Shown: in pieces, positions 9,642 to 18,891 of the stretch
How positions within the stretch are numbered: position 1 is the first letter of the stretch
Layout: each line of letters starts with the position of its first letter
NCBI RefSeq assembly: GCF_026008515.1
Contig: NZ_BQYM01000012.1
Coordinates: 1-64,000, forward strand
From: Hoyosella levis
GTDB lineage: Bacteria; Actinomycetota; Actinomycetes; Mycobacteriales; Mycobacteriaceae
DNA: 64,000 nucleotides
Direction of reading: 5' to 3'
Program-made: the position numbers and the translations under genes
The notes under the pieces: generated by a model
What the model was told of the DNA's origin: nothing
Database searches by the model: none
Seen by the model: only the letters and a program-made list of their open reading frames with translations

Positions 9642-10307
9642 CTACAGGGTGGTCAGCAGCTGGCGCATGGTGTCGATCTCCTGCTGCTGGGTGTCGACGA
9701 TGGTGCGGGCCATCTCGACGGCGTCGGGGAACTGTCCGTCCTCGATCTCGGTCTGCGCCATGTCGATCGCGCCTTCGTGGTGGGCGATCATCTGCTCGAG
9801 GAACAGGCGAGCGGCGTCGGTGCCCTGCGCATCGGACAGTGCCTGCATGTCCTCCTCACTCATCATCCCTTCCATCTGCATTCCCTCCATTCCCTCCATA
9901 CCGTCCATGCCCTCGTCCATGTCCATGCCGGGCATGTCGTTGTTGCCGGTTTCGGGCATCTCGGTGGGCTCGCCCCACTGCTCGAGCCAGGATTCGAGCT
10001 GCGCGATCTCCGGGCCCTGAGCGGCCTTGATCTGCTCGGCCAGCGCGGTCACGTCGGCGGGGATGTCCTGCTTGGCCAGCAGCATGTCGCTCATCTCGAT
10101 GGCCTGACTGTGGTGCGGGATCATCATCTGCGCGAACATCACGTCGGCGTCGTTGTGCGCTGCCGCTTCGTCGGCGGCGGAGGCGGTGGCCGAGGTGGTG
10201 GCGCTCGATGTGGCGGCGGTGGTGCCGGTGTCGGAGTCGCTGCACGCCGCCGCGGTGAACACCACCGCCAGCGCCATGGCGCCGACGGCGAGAGTCTTCT
10301 TGTTCAT
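9642..10307 (-). CDS. DUF305 secreted copper-binding lipoprotein
   Basis: 221-aa protein with a lipoprotein signal (AAACS) and two DUF305 repeats, each with the HHxxAI/M signature (MMIPHHSQAIEMSDML and MIAHHEGAIDMA). Between them is a Met/Asp-rich linker (MPGMDMDEGMDGMEGMEGM). DUF305 proteins of the CopM type bind copper outside the cytoplasm; the His and Met pairs make that likely here. The start at 10307 follows an AGGAAAGG ribosome site. It lies directly upstream of copB on the same strand. Confidence 0.9.
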   Translation of the reverse strand: MNKKTLAVGAMALAVVFTAAACSDSDTGTTAATSSATTSATASAADEAAAHNDADVMFAQMMIPHHSQAIEMSDMLLAKQDIPADVTALAEQIKAAQGPEIAQLESWLEQWGEPTEMPETGNNDMPGMDMDEGMDGMEGMEGMQMEGMMSEEDMQALSDAQGTDAARLFLEQMIAHHEGAIDMAQTEIEDGQFPDAVEMARTIVDTQQQEIDTMRQLLTTL

Positions 10308-10385
10308 GAGTGGATCCTTTCCTCGAACGGTCACAGACACAGGTGAACCAACGACGGGGTATCCCCGCAGCCGGCGCACCCTGGA

Positions 10386-11903
10386 CTAGGCCAGGTAGGA
10401 CACGGTGGTCATCATCCCGGCCTCCTGGTGGTAGGCGTTGTGGCAGTGCAGGGCCCATTGGCCCGGGTTGTCGGTGTCGAATTCGATCTCGACGGTGCGC
10501 ATCGGCCCGATGGTGACGGTGTCCTTGCGCAGACCGGTGTCGGTGAGCGCGAAGGTGTGCCCGTGCAGGTGCATCGGGTGGAACATGTCCGACATGTTCC
10601 GCATCCGCATACGTACCCGCTGCCCTTCGCTCACGTCCAGCGGCGGGATGTCGGGGTGGGCCCGGCCGTTGAGGGTCCACCGGTACGGCGACATGGTCCC
10701 GCCCATATCCACGCTGTGATACAGGTCGTGATCGCGCTCCGTCAGCCGCACATACTCGCGGGGCGCGAGGTCGGTGCCGAGCAGCACCCGCCGCTCCAGC
10801 TCCTCGGGCCGGGACCGTGCGGGTAGCTCGCCGACGGCGGTGCGCACCAGCGCTAGCCCGTGCCCGGTCTTGCCTTCCGCCTGCGCGAACAACGGGAACA
10901 CGCCGTCGCCGAGGGTGACGAGCACGTCGAAGCGCTCGCCCATGCCGATCAGCAGTGCGTCGGTGTCCTGCGGCACGACGGGGAAGCCGTCGGTGTGGGT
11001 GACGGTCATCCGGTGCCCGCCCAGCGCAACACGGAAGGCGGTGTCCGCGCCGGCGTTGACGAACCGGATCCGTACCCGCTGCCGCGGTGTGGCGGTGAAA
11101 ACCATCGGGTCCTCGGGGACTCGGCCGCCGACCAGGAAGTGCGGGTAGGAGACGTCCCCGGCGCCGCCGAGCAGCGGGGAGAGCATCGTATCCTCCCCCA
11201 TGTCCATGCCGTCCATGCCGTCCATGGCGCCGTGGTCCATCCCGCCCATCCCGGCATCGTCGCTCTCGCCGGTGGCGCCGATGCCGAGGTCGCGGCCCAC
11301 CTCGTCCGGGGTGCGGCCGGTACCGTCGAGCCAGTCGTCGAGCACCACGATCCACTCGTGGTCGTAGTCGCCGGGCTCGAGCGGGTCGTCGATGACCAGC
11401 GCGCCGTACAGGCCGCGGTCGAGCTGCAGCCCGGAATGCGAATGGTAGAAGTACGTGCCCGGATCCGGGACGGTGAACTCGTAGGTAAACCGGCCGCCGG
11501 CGGTGATGGGGTCCTGGGTCAACCCGGGTACCCCGTCCATGTCGTTGCTCAGCGCCAGGCCGTGCCAGTGCACGCTCGTCTCGACCGGCAGCCGGTTGTC
11601 GACCTCCACCCGCAGCAGATCCCCGGCGCGGGCCCGGAGCAGGGGTCCGGGCAGATTCTGGTCGTAGCCCCAGGTGGAGACGACGCGCCCACCGAGGTCC
11701 ACCTCGACCGGACGCGGCGTCAACCGGGCCGAGACCACTCGCTGGCCGGGGCTGCGGCGCTGCTGCTCGAGCCGGCGCACCACGCCCGACGAGGCGGTCA
11801 CCGGCGCACCGGTCGGCGATCCGGATCCGGAACAGGCCGCCAGCGCCCCGGCACCGACGAAAAGCGATCCGAGCATGAAGGACCGGCGGGTCAGTTCACC
11901 CAC
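10386..11903 (-). CDS. Tat-exported multicopper oxidase (second copy)
   Basis: About 505-aa laccase-like oxidase, a paralogue of the one at 4403-6010. It has a Tat signal (LTRRSFMLGS) with lipobox-like LAAC, copper ligands VHWHGLAL, YFYHSHSG, HPMHLHGHTF and HCHNAYHQEAGMM, and a Met/Asp-rich loop (MDHGAMDGMDGMDMGED). It probably detoxifies Cu(I). The GTG at 11903 has AGGAG seven bases upstream and overlaps the stop of the SHOCT gene by eight bases, which suggests coupled translation; ATG 11930 is an alternative. It is the second gene of the presumed copper operon SHOCT-oxidase-DUF305-copB-BNR. Confidence 0.93.
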   Translation of the reverse strand: MGELTRRSFMLGSLFVGAGALAACSGSGSPTGAPVTASSGVVRRLEQQRRSPGQRVVSARLTPRPVEVDLGGRVVSTWGYDQNLPGPLLRARAGDLLRVEVDNRLPVETSVHWHGLALSNDMDGVPGLTQDPITAGGRFTYEFTVPDPGTYFYHSHSGLQLDRGLYGALVIDDPLEPGDYDHEWIVVLDDWLDGTGRTPDEVGRDLGIGATGESDDAGMGGMDHGAMDGMDGMDMGEDTMLSPLLGGAGDVSYPHFLVGGRVPEDPMVFTATPRQRVRIRFVNAGADTAFRVALGGHRMTVTHTDGFPVVPQDTDALLIGMGERFDVLVTLGDGVFPLFAQAEGKTGHGLALVRTAVGELPARSRPEELERRVLLGTDLAPREYVRLTERDHDLYHSVDMGGTMSPYRWTLNGRAHPDIPPLDVSEGQRVRMRMRNMSDMFHPMHLHGHTFALTDTGLRKDTVTIGPMRTVEIEFDTDNPGQWALHCHNAYHQEAGMMTTVSYLA

Positions 11904-12183
11904 GGATCGGCTCCTGTCGGCCGCTGCCATCGGCCGTGCCCCTGGTCGGGGTCAGTAGCTGACGGCGTGCGACGAATTCGTCGTAGTCGATATCGCCGCG
12001 GGCGAAACGCGCTTCGAGCACCTGCAGCGGACCTGCCTCGTGTTCGGTGCCGTCTGGCCCGCTTGCGCGGTCGGTGCGGAACATGGCGGCCATCAGGTAG
12101 AGCACCACCGCCCAGAACGCGAGCATGCACACGGCCATGAGAATCCATCCGGTCAAGCTCAGCTCACCTGCCCAGCCCATCAT
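11896..12183 (-). CDS. Small SHOCT-domain membrane protein
   Basis: 95 aa with one N-terminal membrane helix (TGWILMAVCMLAFWAVVLYL) followed by a short linker and a C-terminal SHOCT motif (LEARFARGDIDYDEFVARRQ). SHOCT modules are short oligomerisation domains found at the ends of many membrane proteins; the function of such stand-alone proteins is not known. The ATG at 12183 is preceded by GAAGGGG. It is the first gene of the leftward copper operon and is divergent from the two-component system, so the 125-bp gap probably holds both promoters. Confidence 0.8.
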   Translation of the reverse strand: MMGWAGELSLTGWILMAVCMLAFWAVVLYLMAAMFRTDRASGPDGTEHEAGPLQVLEARFARGDIDYDEFVARRQLLTPTRGTADGSGRQEPIRG

Positions 12184-12308
12184 GATCGTCCCCTTCCTTC
12201 TCTTCGTGCTTCCAGCCTCGCGCACGGACCCCGGTAATCCGGTGGAGGTTGCATGAAGATTTGCTCAAGAAGTCCGGCCCGCAACGTCAGCGCCGGACGC
12301 TACTGGCG

Positions 12309-13091
12309 ATGATGGATGCCATGGACACCTCTGCGCGCACGCCCGAGACCAGCAGCGACACCGCAACGGTGCGGCGCCCGCCGACGGGGTTGCGGGCGAT
12401 GGTCGTCGAGGACGAGGCGCCGCTGGCGAACCTGGTGGGCAGCTACCTCGAACGCGACGGGTTCGAGGTCACGATCACCGGTGACGGCGCCGACGCGGTC
12501 GGCCTCGCCCGGCAGGTCGATCCCGATGTCGTGGTCCTGGATCTGGGCCTGCCACATCTGGACGGTGTCGAGGTGTGCCGGCAACTGCGCACCTTCTCCG
12601 ACGCCTACGTGGTGATGCTCACCGCCCGCACCGAGGAAGTCGACACCCTCATCGGGCTCTCCGTCGGCGCGGATGACTACATGAGCAAACCGTTCAGCCC
12701 CCGGGAGTTGACGGCCCGCATCCAGGCCATGCTGCGTCGCCCCCGCACCCACACCCCCCGGCCGGCCGAGTCTGTTCCGGGCACGCCCGCCCGCAACTTC
12801 GGTGACCTGGCCATCGACGTCGACGGCCGTGAGGTCACCGTCGGCGGCGTGCCGGTGGCACTCACCCGCACCGAATTCGACGTCCTCGCCGCCCTGTCCC
12901 AGGATCCCGCTGTCGTTCTCAGCCGGACGCAGCTGATCGAAGCGGTGTGGGGTCCGAGCTGGGTCGGGGACGAGCAGCTGGTCAACGTGCACATCGGGCA
13001 TCTGCGCCGCAAACTCGGCGACGACGCCACCGAAGGCCGCTACGTGCGCACCGTCCGCGGCGTCGGCTACCGGATGGGCACCGGACAATGA
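12309..13091 (+). CDS. OmpR-family response regulator
   Basis: About 260 aa. The receiver domain has acidic pair VVEDE, phospho-acceptor Asp in VVLDLGLPH, and the conserved Lys in YMSKPF. The C-terminal winged helix (LTRTEFDVLAAL through LRRKLGD and VRGVGYRM) is of OmpR/PhoB type. It overlaps the sensor kinase by four bases (ATGA). Because it is divergent from the copper operon it probably controls it, as CopR/CusR-type regulators do, but this is inferred from position. The start is uncertain: ATGs at 12309, 12312 and 12321 are all in frame, before a ~30-residue non-conserved tail. Confidence 0.9.
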   Translation: MMDAMDTSARTPETSSDTATVRRPPTGLRAMVVEDEAPLANLVGSYLERDGFEVTITGDGADAVGLARQVDPDVVVLDLGLPHLDGVEVCRQLRTFSDAYVVMLTARTEEVDTLIGLSVGADDYMSKPFSPRELTARIQAMLRRPRTHTPRPAESVPGTPARNFGDLAIDVDGREVTVGGVPVALTRTEFDVLAALSQDPAVVLSRTQLIEAVWGPSWVGDEQLVNVHIGHLRRKLGDDATEGRYVRTVRGVGYRMGTGQ

Positions 13092-14233
13092 ACACTCGGA
13101 TCCCCGCGTCGGGGCCGTCGCTGCGACGGGCACTGACCGGTTCGAGTTTCGGCACCCGACTGTTCCTCGCCCTGACCGTGGTGGTGGTCGGCTGCGCGGT
13201 CAGCGCCTGGCTCGTCGCCTCCGCGCTCGCGCCCGGCATCTTCCACGATCACCTCGGCCAGGCCGGCATCGACCACAACTCCAGCGAAGCCGCCCACGTC
13301 GAACAGGCATTCACCCGGGCGATCATCCTGGCCTGGGGCCTGGCCATCGCGATCGCCGTGCTCCTGGCGCTGGCGGTGAGCTGGTACTTCACCCGCCGCG
13401 TCCAACGCTCGCTGACCGCCGTGACCGCCTCCACGGCCCGGATCGCCGATGGCCACTACGACACCCGCGTGCCCAGTCCCGGACTCGGCGGCGAATTCGA
13501 CGAACTCGCCGCCACCGTCAACGAACTCGCCCGCCGGCTCGACGCCACCGAAACCACCCGGCGTCGGATGCTCGCCGACCTCGGCCACGAGATGCGCACC
13601 CCCATCGCCACCCTCGACTCCTACCTCGAAGCCCTCGACGACGGCATCCGCACCTTCGACGACGACACCCGGGCGGTCCTGCGCGCCGCCACCCACCGGC
13701 TGGGTCGTCTCGCCCAGGACATCACCGCGGTCTCGCGCGCCGAAGAACACCTCACCCGCATCCGGCCGGTGCCCACCACCACCGGCGCCCTGGTCACCAC
13801 CGCGGTGGATGCCGTGCGCGAACAGTACGACAGCAAGGGCGTTGCCGTGCACAGCCGTATCGACGACTCCGCAGCTGTGACGGTCGATCCCGACCGGCTC
13901 GGTCAGGTGCTGGGCAATCTACTCGACAACGCCCTGCGCCACACCCCCAACGGGGGCACGGTCACCGTCACCAGCAGACGAGTGGACAACGGTCATGCGG
14001 AGATCGCCGTCGCCGACACCGGTGACGGCATCACCCCCGATCACCTCGATCATCTGTTCGACCGGTTCTACCGGGCCGATGCCGCCCGCGACCGCCGACA
14101 CGGTGGGAGCGGCATCGGCCTGACCATCACCCGAGCCCTCGTCGAAGCTCACCACGGGCGTATCCAGGCGCACAGCGAGGGACCCGGCCGTGGGGCACGC
14201 TTCACCGTCGAACTGCCCACCGCCGGGTACTGA
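13088..14233 (+). CDS. Sensor histidine kinase (copper island)
   Basis: 381-aa membrane kinase. Two TM helices (residues ~20-45 and ~75-100) flank a short extracellular loop with several His (FHDHLGQAGIDH), a possible metal-sensing part. HAMP-like segment, then the phospho-His motif LGHEMRTP, N-box NLLDNALRH, G-boxes DTGDGI and GGSGIGL. It forms a two-component system with the preceding regulator (ATGA overlap). The His-containing loop and the adjacent copper operon suggest copper sensing. The region 14234-14406 after it has no recognisable gene. Confidence 0.92.
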   Translation: MNTRIPASGPSLRRALTGSSFGTRLFLALTVVVVGCAVSAWLVASALAPGIFHDHLGQAGIDHNSSEAAHVEQAFTRAIILAWGLAIAIAVLLALAVSWYFTRRVQRSLTAVTASTARIADGHYDTRVPSPGLGGEFDELAATVNELARRLDATETTRRRMLADLGHEMRTPIATLDSYLEALDDGIRTFDDDTRAVLRAATHRLGRLAQDITAVSRAEEHLTRIRPVPTTTGALVTTAVDAVREQYDSKGVAVHSRIDDSAAVTVDPDRLGQVLGNLLDNALRHTPNGGTVTVTSRRVDNGHAEIAVADTGDGITPDHLDHLFDRFYRADAARDRRHGGSGIGLTITRALVEAHHGRIQAHSEGPGRGARFTVELPTAGY

Positions 14234-14406
14234 AACACAATCCTGAGGCAAGCTGTCCGGACCGGGCCAGAGAGACGGCGCTTCTGGAAGGGCGCCGGAA
14301 CCCGGTGACGGCATCGACGTCGATCCGATCGGGGTCGGCCGAGGAGGCGGATCCCCAACCGGGCGCCGGCGGGATCGCCGCGTGCCGAGCACCGCGACGG
14401 AGCGAG

Positions 14407-14859
14407 TCATATCGCAGCACGTGCCGGGTGCTTCGGCCGGATGATCAGTACCGGACAGGGGGCGTGGTGGGCGATCTGACTCGACACCGAGCCGAGCAGC
14501 AGGTTGGTGAAGCCGCCGTGGCCGCGCGAACCCACGACCAGAAGATCTGCGTCCTTCGACGCCGTCAACAGCACGGCCGCGGCGGGCCCCTGATGGATTT
14601 CACTGCTGACGGCGACACCGTCGCAGGACACCTCCTTCAATGCTCGGGCCTGGATTCGTTGCGCCACGCGCTGAAACGCATCGAACTCCCATGGCAGGCT
14701 TTCCATACCGGCCGCTACTGCGGGAAACTGCCATCCGGTCACCACGCGGAGCTGCCCGTGGCGCAGCCGAGCTTCCGTGACCGCCCATTCCAGGGCGAGC
14801 AGTGACTGGGGTGATCCGTCCACTCCGACGACCACCTCGAATGTGTGTTCCTCGTCCAT
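14407..14859 (-). CDS. Universal stress protein (UspA family)
   Basis: 150-aa single-domain Usp. It has the N-terminal VVGVDGSPQS motif and the ATP-binding signature GSRGHGGFTNLLLGSVS near the C-terminus, followed by CPVLIIRP. Proteins of this set bind ATP and help survival under stress; the exact target is unknown. It stands alone and ends convergently with the kinase gene. Confidence 0.93.
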   Translation of the reverse strand: MDEEHTFEVVVGVDGSPQSLLALEWAVTEARLRHGQLRVVTGWQFPAVAAGMESLPWEFDAFQRVAQRIQARALKEVSCDGVAVSSEIHQGPAAAVLLTASKDADLLVVGSRGHGGFTNLLLGSVSSQIAHHAPCPVLIIRPKHPARAAI

Positions 14860-14975
14860 GGGGCACGCCTTCCCGTACTACTAAGTGACGTAGTTGCAGA
14901 CTGTCACATCAACGACGTTGACGTCTGGGTCTCGGCCGAGGACTGTCCGGTAGCCGTTGCCACCGCAATGTGCAC

Positions 14976-16715
14976 TCATCGGTCCGGCGGTGACATCACT
15001 ACGGCGCGGGCGATACGCTCGGTGTCTGCCTCGCTCCACCCTTGCGGCGCCGCGACAGCGGCCCAGGCATAGGGGATCAGGTCGGCGTAATTGTGTCCGT
15101 GCCCGGGTGGTGAGGTCTGCGCCCGGGCCAGATCGGCGGTGACCTGCCCGAAGGTCACGAAGGGGTACCAGCGCATGGCGGGGCTGCGGTCGCCGCCCGG
15201 GGGTTCGGACAGCCAGTCCGGTCGTGAGAACAGCAGCGCGGGATCCCACCACACCGTCGGATCGGAGCTGTGCTGCAGGTAGAGCACGCGCGGGGGTGTC
15301 CAGGGCTCGCTCGTGGTGTGCAACCCATTTTCGGTGGGTACCACCAGATCCTGCCGGGTGGCGGCGAATCGGATGACGAGACCGTCGGAGTAGGTCGGCA
15401 GCACCTCCGTGGTACCGGGATCGCGTCGATCTTTCACGCTGCGCCACAACCGGTCCGAGTTCGGGCCCACAAACAAGGCCCCGTCGACCGATCGGCGTAG
15501 CTCGCCGGGGCCGTCGAAGGCGGCTTCGATCGACTGCGCGCCGAGGCCCTCGCCGTAGACCACCAGGCGGGGGCGGCGGTCCGGGGGAAGCTGCGACCAC
15601 CGTTGGCGGATACCGTCGATGAGAGCGGCGCCCGCCGCGTCGGCGGCCGCCCGGTCGACCAGAAGCGAAAGCCAGCTCGGCAGGGAGGAATATTGCATTG
15701 CGGCGATGGCGGTGTCGCCGTTGTACATCAACTCCACGGAGTCGACGGCGATCGGATCGAGCTTCCCGGCCCCCGTCGTACCGGCCACGACGAGGATCTT
15801 CCGATTCCACGCCGCGGTGCGGTCGAGTTCGTCGAGGACAAGCTCGACCCGAGCGGCGGTGTCGGCAGCGGAGGCGAGACCGGCATACACCCGGATCGGT
15901 TCCCGGGCCGGGGCGCCGTTGACCGTCGCCAACTCCATCGCTGTGCGGCCGCCGCTCACGAACAACTGTCCCGGCATCCCGAGCGTGTCCCACCCCGACC
16001 GCGACACAAGACTGCCCGAACGCTCCGTTAGCTGCGGTTGGACAACGTCCGCCGCGGTACCGTCCTGGGCGCCGAAGACACGGCGGGCCGCGCCGGAACT
16101 GCCCGACCGGTCGACCTCGTCGACGGCGAACACCACCACGAGCAGCATCACGAGCGGCACAACCGCATGCGCCACGATCGGGGGTAGATGCGCTCGGCCG
16201 CGGAGCCAGTGCCCCCCACCGCGGGCCATCGTCGCCAGTCCTCGGGCGAGAAACAACACCGTTCCGAAGATCGCCGCCCCGAGCAGAGTCGTGCGCCCGT
16301 AGGGCACCGTGGCGGGCGAGGGCATCCCCACCAGTACAGCGAGATCACGTTGCCAGTCCGCGGCCGCCCACGCGGTACCGACCACCATCGCCGCGGCTCC
16401 GGCCACGACTATCAGCGGCAGGATTTTTTCCGCTCGGCGGGAGGAAAGCGGCCTCCACGACAACTTCGGCACAATCCATCGACGGACCGGGAAGGCCAGT
16501 GCCAGGCCCACGCCGTAACCCGTGGCGCCGGCGAGCCCACTGAGCACACCCTGGACGACCCATCCTCGCGGAAGCAAGGACGGGCTCAGGCTCCACGCAA
16601 GAAACACGAGCGCAAAACTCAGACCGATGACGTCCGGGCCTGCCAACATCGCCCGTCGACGTTCGCCGCGGCCGATATGACGCCGGGACCGATCGGCAAT
16701 CTCTGGTGCGGTCAC
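14976..16715 (-). CDS. Membrane-anchored alpha/beta hydrolase (Abhydrolase_9 family)
   Basis: About 579 aa. The N-terminal third has four to five hydrophobic helices (from VIGLSFALVFLAWSLS to LVMLLVVVFAV), matching the Abhydrolase_9 N-terminal region. The soluble C-terminal part is an alpha/beta hydrolase with a nucleophile elbow-like VVYGEGLGAQS, and conserved FVGPNSDRLW and LYLQHSSDPTVWW blocks. The family is common in actinobacteria and its substrate is unknown. The GTG at 16715 was chosen as the last start before the conserved region; an ATG at 16949 would overlap the divergent gene. The gap 16716-16841 to that gene must hold both promoters. Confidence 0.8.
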   Translation of the reverse strand: MTAPEIADRSRRHIGRGERRRAMLAGPDVIGLSFALVFLAWSLSPSLLPRGWVVQGVLSGLAGATGYGVGLALAFPVRRWIVPKLSWRPLSSRRAEKILPLIVVAGAAAMVVGTAWAAADWQRDLAVLVGMPSPATVPYGRTTLLGAAIFGTVLFLARGLATMARGGGHWLRGRAHLPPIVAHAVVPLVMLLVVVFAVDEVDRSGSSGAARRVFGAQDGTAADVVQPQLTERSGSLVSRSGWDTLGMPGQLFVSGGRTAMELATVNGAPAREPIRVYAGLASAADTAARVELVLDELDRTAAWNRKILVVAGTTGAGKLDPIAVDSVELMYNGDTAIAAMQYSSLPSWLSLLVDRAAADAAGAALIDGIRQRWSQLPPDRRPRLVVYGEGLGAQSIEAAFDGPGELRRSVDGALFVGPNSDRLWRSVKDRRDPGTTEVLPTYSDGLVIRFAATRQDLVVPTENGLHTTSEPWTPPRVLYLQHSSDPTVWWDPALLFSRPDWLSEPPGGDRSPAMRWYPFVTFGQVTADLARAQTSPPGHGHNYADLIPYAWAAVAAPQGWSEADTERIARAVVMSPPDR

Positions 16716-16841
16716 CCGCCGACAGTAACCGTCTGCGATCGGCCGTAGGCGCCGGCCGACTCGGCCGTGCCGGCACCGGGAACAGTCTCTGCACGTCCAC
16801 ATCCCGGTGTCGGGGCTGGGACGAGGGCAAGATAAATCGAT

Positions 16842-18788
16842 ATGAGCCGCAGTGAGCTTCCCGGCCCGACCGGATCCTCGATGACGGAACCGGGCGGCGT
16901 CCTGGCCGCCGAGGACGTGCCGTGCTCGCCGTGCGTGGCGCAACTTCATTCACCGGCCGAGGAACTGGCAGCGCTGCGCGCCGCAGTCGAGCACGAGCCC
17001 GACCCTCTGGTGACCTTGACCCATCTACTGCACCTGTGCCGTGACGAACATCCCGTGCTGTGGGAGCAGGCCGGCAACCCCGCGACCCAGGCCACCGTGA
17101 CCCAGATGCTCGAGCCCCTCCGCGCCCTCGCCCGTTCCCGTCCGGCCACCGCGGCGCTGGACCCGGCAACGCGACGCGGTCTCGTCGATGCGCTGCAGCC
17201 GGTAGGGGCAGTCGCGCCCGTGGTGGTGGCCCGGGAGCTGGCCCAGTTCCTCGACGACCATTACGGGCAATTCTTCGCCGACTCCTTCCGCCGCCGCAGC
17301 CCGTACCAGCCCGGTGTCGGAGACCCGATCCCACTCGGAGGACCCGACGTCCGGACGGTGATGGATATGCAGCCCACGGCGCCGCCCTGGCGACTGGCGA
17401 ACCGGCTGGACGAGACCCGCCACGTCCGGTTGGCCGGAGGATGGGCCACGCAGTTCCGTGTTGTGTTCGACTACAGTCTCGTCGAGACTGCCACCGAACT
17501 GATCACCACCGAAACGATCGTTGCCACCTGCCACCCCAACCGCGGCCTCACCGAATTCACCCTTCCCGACGATCCCAGCCAACCCGCGTTTCCGGTGCAG
17601 CCGGCGCATCTCGACGCACAGCGTGCGCACCTCGACCGACTCGTCCGCGACGCCGTCCGGGCCGGCGCGTCCATCGTCGTGCTGCCCGAACTGTGCGTCA
17701 CCGAAGCCCTCGCGCACGACCTGCAGAACTGGGTCAAACGAGACGACGGACCCCAGATCCTGGTGGCGGGCAGCTACCATCACGCCGACGGATCACCGCC
17801 ACGCCGCCGCAACACCGCCCTGGCCTGGATCCGTGGACACGACCGCCCGTTGATTCACGACAAGCATTCGCCGGCGGAACAACCGATCCGGGAGGACATC
17901 CAGCCCCAGGGCTGGCCCGAGGTGCGGGTGTACGTCACCGCCGAAGGGTGGCACCTGGTCCTCGCGATCTGCCGGGATCTGCTCAACCCGCAGGCAGTAC
18001 ACACTCTGGCCGAGATCGGCGCCAACGTGGTGCTGGTCCCGGCGATGAGCGAGAGCCTGGCCCCCTTCACCGGTCAGGTCGCCCATCTGGTCGGCTCGGC
18101 GCAGGCCTTCGTCGCCGTAGCAAACAACCCCGCCGACTGGGCCGGCAACGGCGCACCGCCGCCACATCGCGCTGCCCGTGCACTGTTCGGCCATCCGGGA
18201 CTCGGGCAGCAGACCCGGCAGGTGACCTCGCCCGACACGGCTCCCGGCATCGCCACCTTGCACGTGCGATCCGGACAGCTCCGATGGATCGGCACCGACT
18301 GCGAGACCTCGCCCGCGCACCGCAACAGCGTCGTGGACGACATGCCGCCGTGGGCTACCCGGCTGGCAGCCACGTTGCGACCCTACCTGCCGAACGAGAT
18401 GCCCAGCGGGGGGTCGGTCATCCTGCGCACCGCTGCCGTGCTGGTGCTGCTCACGGAGGGACCGACCGGTCCTCAGGTGCTGCTCACACAACGCACTTCC
18501 GATCTGCACGACTATCCCGGACGTCTCGTGTTCCCCGGCGGCGTCCAGGATCCTGGCGACGGCGGGCCGGTGGCGACCGCCCTGCGGGAGGCCCGCGAAG
18601 AGATCGGCCTGAACCAGGACGGTGTCCGCATTCTCGGCGTGCTGCCCGCCGTGACCGAACCCGAAACCCGGTTCCTCGTGGTCCCCGTTCTGGGCTGGTC
18701 GAATCGGCTCGGGTACCTCGGAGCGGTCAACCTTGCCGAGGTCGGGGTCCCGGTAGTAATGGCGCAAAAAACAACGAAGTTCGCGTAG
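16842..18788 (+). CDS. Nitrilase-superfamily / Nudix fusion protein, 3'-truncated by transposon
   Basis: A central carbon-nitrogen hydrolase domain shows the Glu-Lys-Cys triad in contexts VVLPELCV, HDKHSP and AICRDLL. It is followed by a Nudix domain of CoA-pyrophosphatase style: FPGGVQDPGD, then TALREAREEIGL. The ~170 N-terminal residues are unassigned. Genuine coding ends at 18743, where the Tn3 inverted repeat begins; the last ~15 codons (to 18788) are read out of the repeat. The Nudix domain therefore lacks its C-terminal strands and helix and the protein is probably impaired. The missing part is not found after the other transposon end. A fusion of amide hydrolase with Nudix domain is uncommon; the substrate is unknown. 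Confidence 0.8.
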   Translation: MSRSELPGPTGSSMTEPGGVLAAEDVPCSPCVAQLHSPAEELAALRAAVEHEPDPLVTLTHLLHLCRDEHPVLWEQAGNPATQATVTQMLEPLRALARSRPATAALDPATRRGLVDALQPVGAVAPVVVARELAQFLDDHYGQFFADSFRRRSPYQPGVGDPIPLGGPDVRTVMDMQPTAPPWRLANRLDETRHVRLAGGWATQFRVVFDYSLVETATELITTETIVATCHPNRGLTEFTLPDDPSQPAFPVQPAHLDAQRAHLDRLVRDAVRAGASIVVLPELCVTEALAHDLQNWVKRDDGPQILVAGSYHHADGSPPRRRNTALAWIRGHDRPLIHDKHSPAEQPIREDIQPQGWPEVRVYVTAEGWHLVLAICRDLLNPQAVHTLAEIGANVVLVPAMSESLAPFTGQVAHLVGSAQAFVAVANNPADWAGNGAPPPHRAARALFGHPGLGQQTRQVTSPDTAPGIATLHVRSGQLRWIGTDCETSPAHRNSVVDDMPPWATRLAATLRPYLPNEMPSGGSVILRTAAVLVLLTEGPTGPQVLLTQRTSDLHDYPGRLVFPGGVQDPGDGGPVATALREAREEIGLNQDGVRILGVLPAVTEPETRFLVVPVLGWSNRLGYLGAVNLAEVGVPVVMAQKTTKFA

Positions 18789-18802
18789 TGCCTGGTCAGC
18801 GG
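18744..18802 (+). repeat. Left terminal inverted repeat of mercury transposon
   Basis: Starts GGGGTCCCGGTAGTAATGGC and ends CCTGGTCAGCGG. It pairs with 29464-29522 with 58 of 59 matches. At 59 bp the matching segment is longer than the ~38 bp typical of Tn3-family ends. Confidence 0.93.
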
Positions 18803-18891
18803 CGATTTCTCGGTTCGGGCTGCGGGCCGGGGTGGTTGGTGCTTGGCTTGTCTGCCGATGAGGTTGGTCGGCGTGTTGGAGGCTGGGGTTC

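Noticed and set aside
8255-10030. Long plus-strand open frame opposite copB and the DUF305 gene
   Set aside because: Gly/Asp/His-rich shadow translation; the minus strand has clear conserved proteins.
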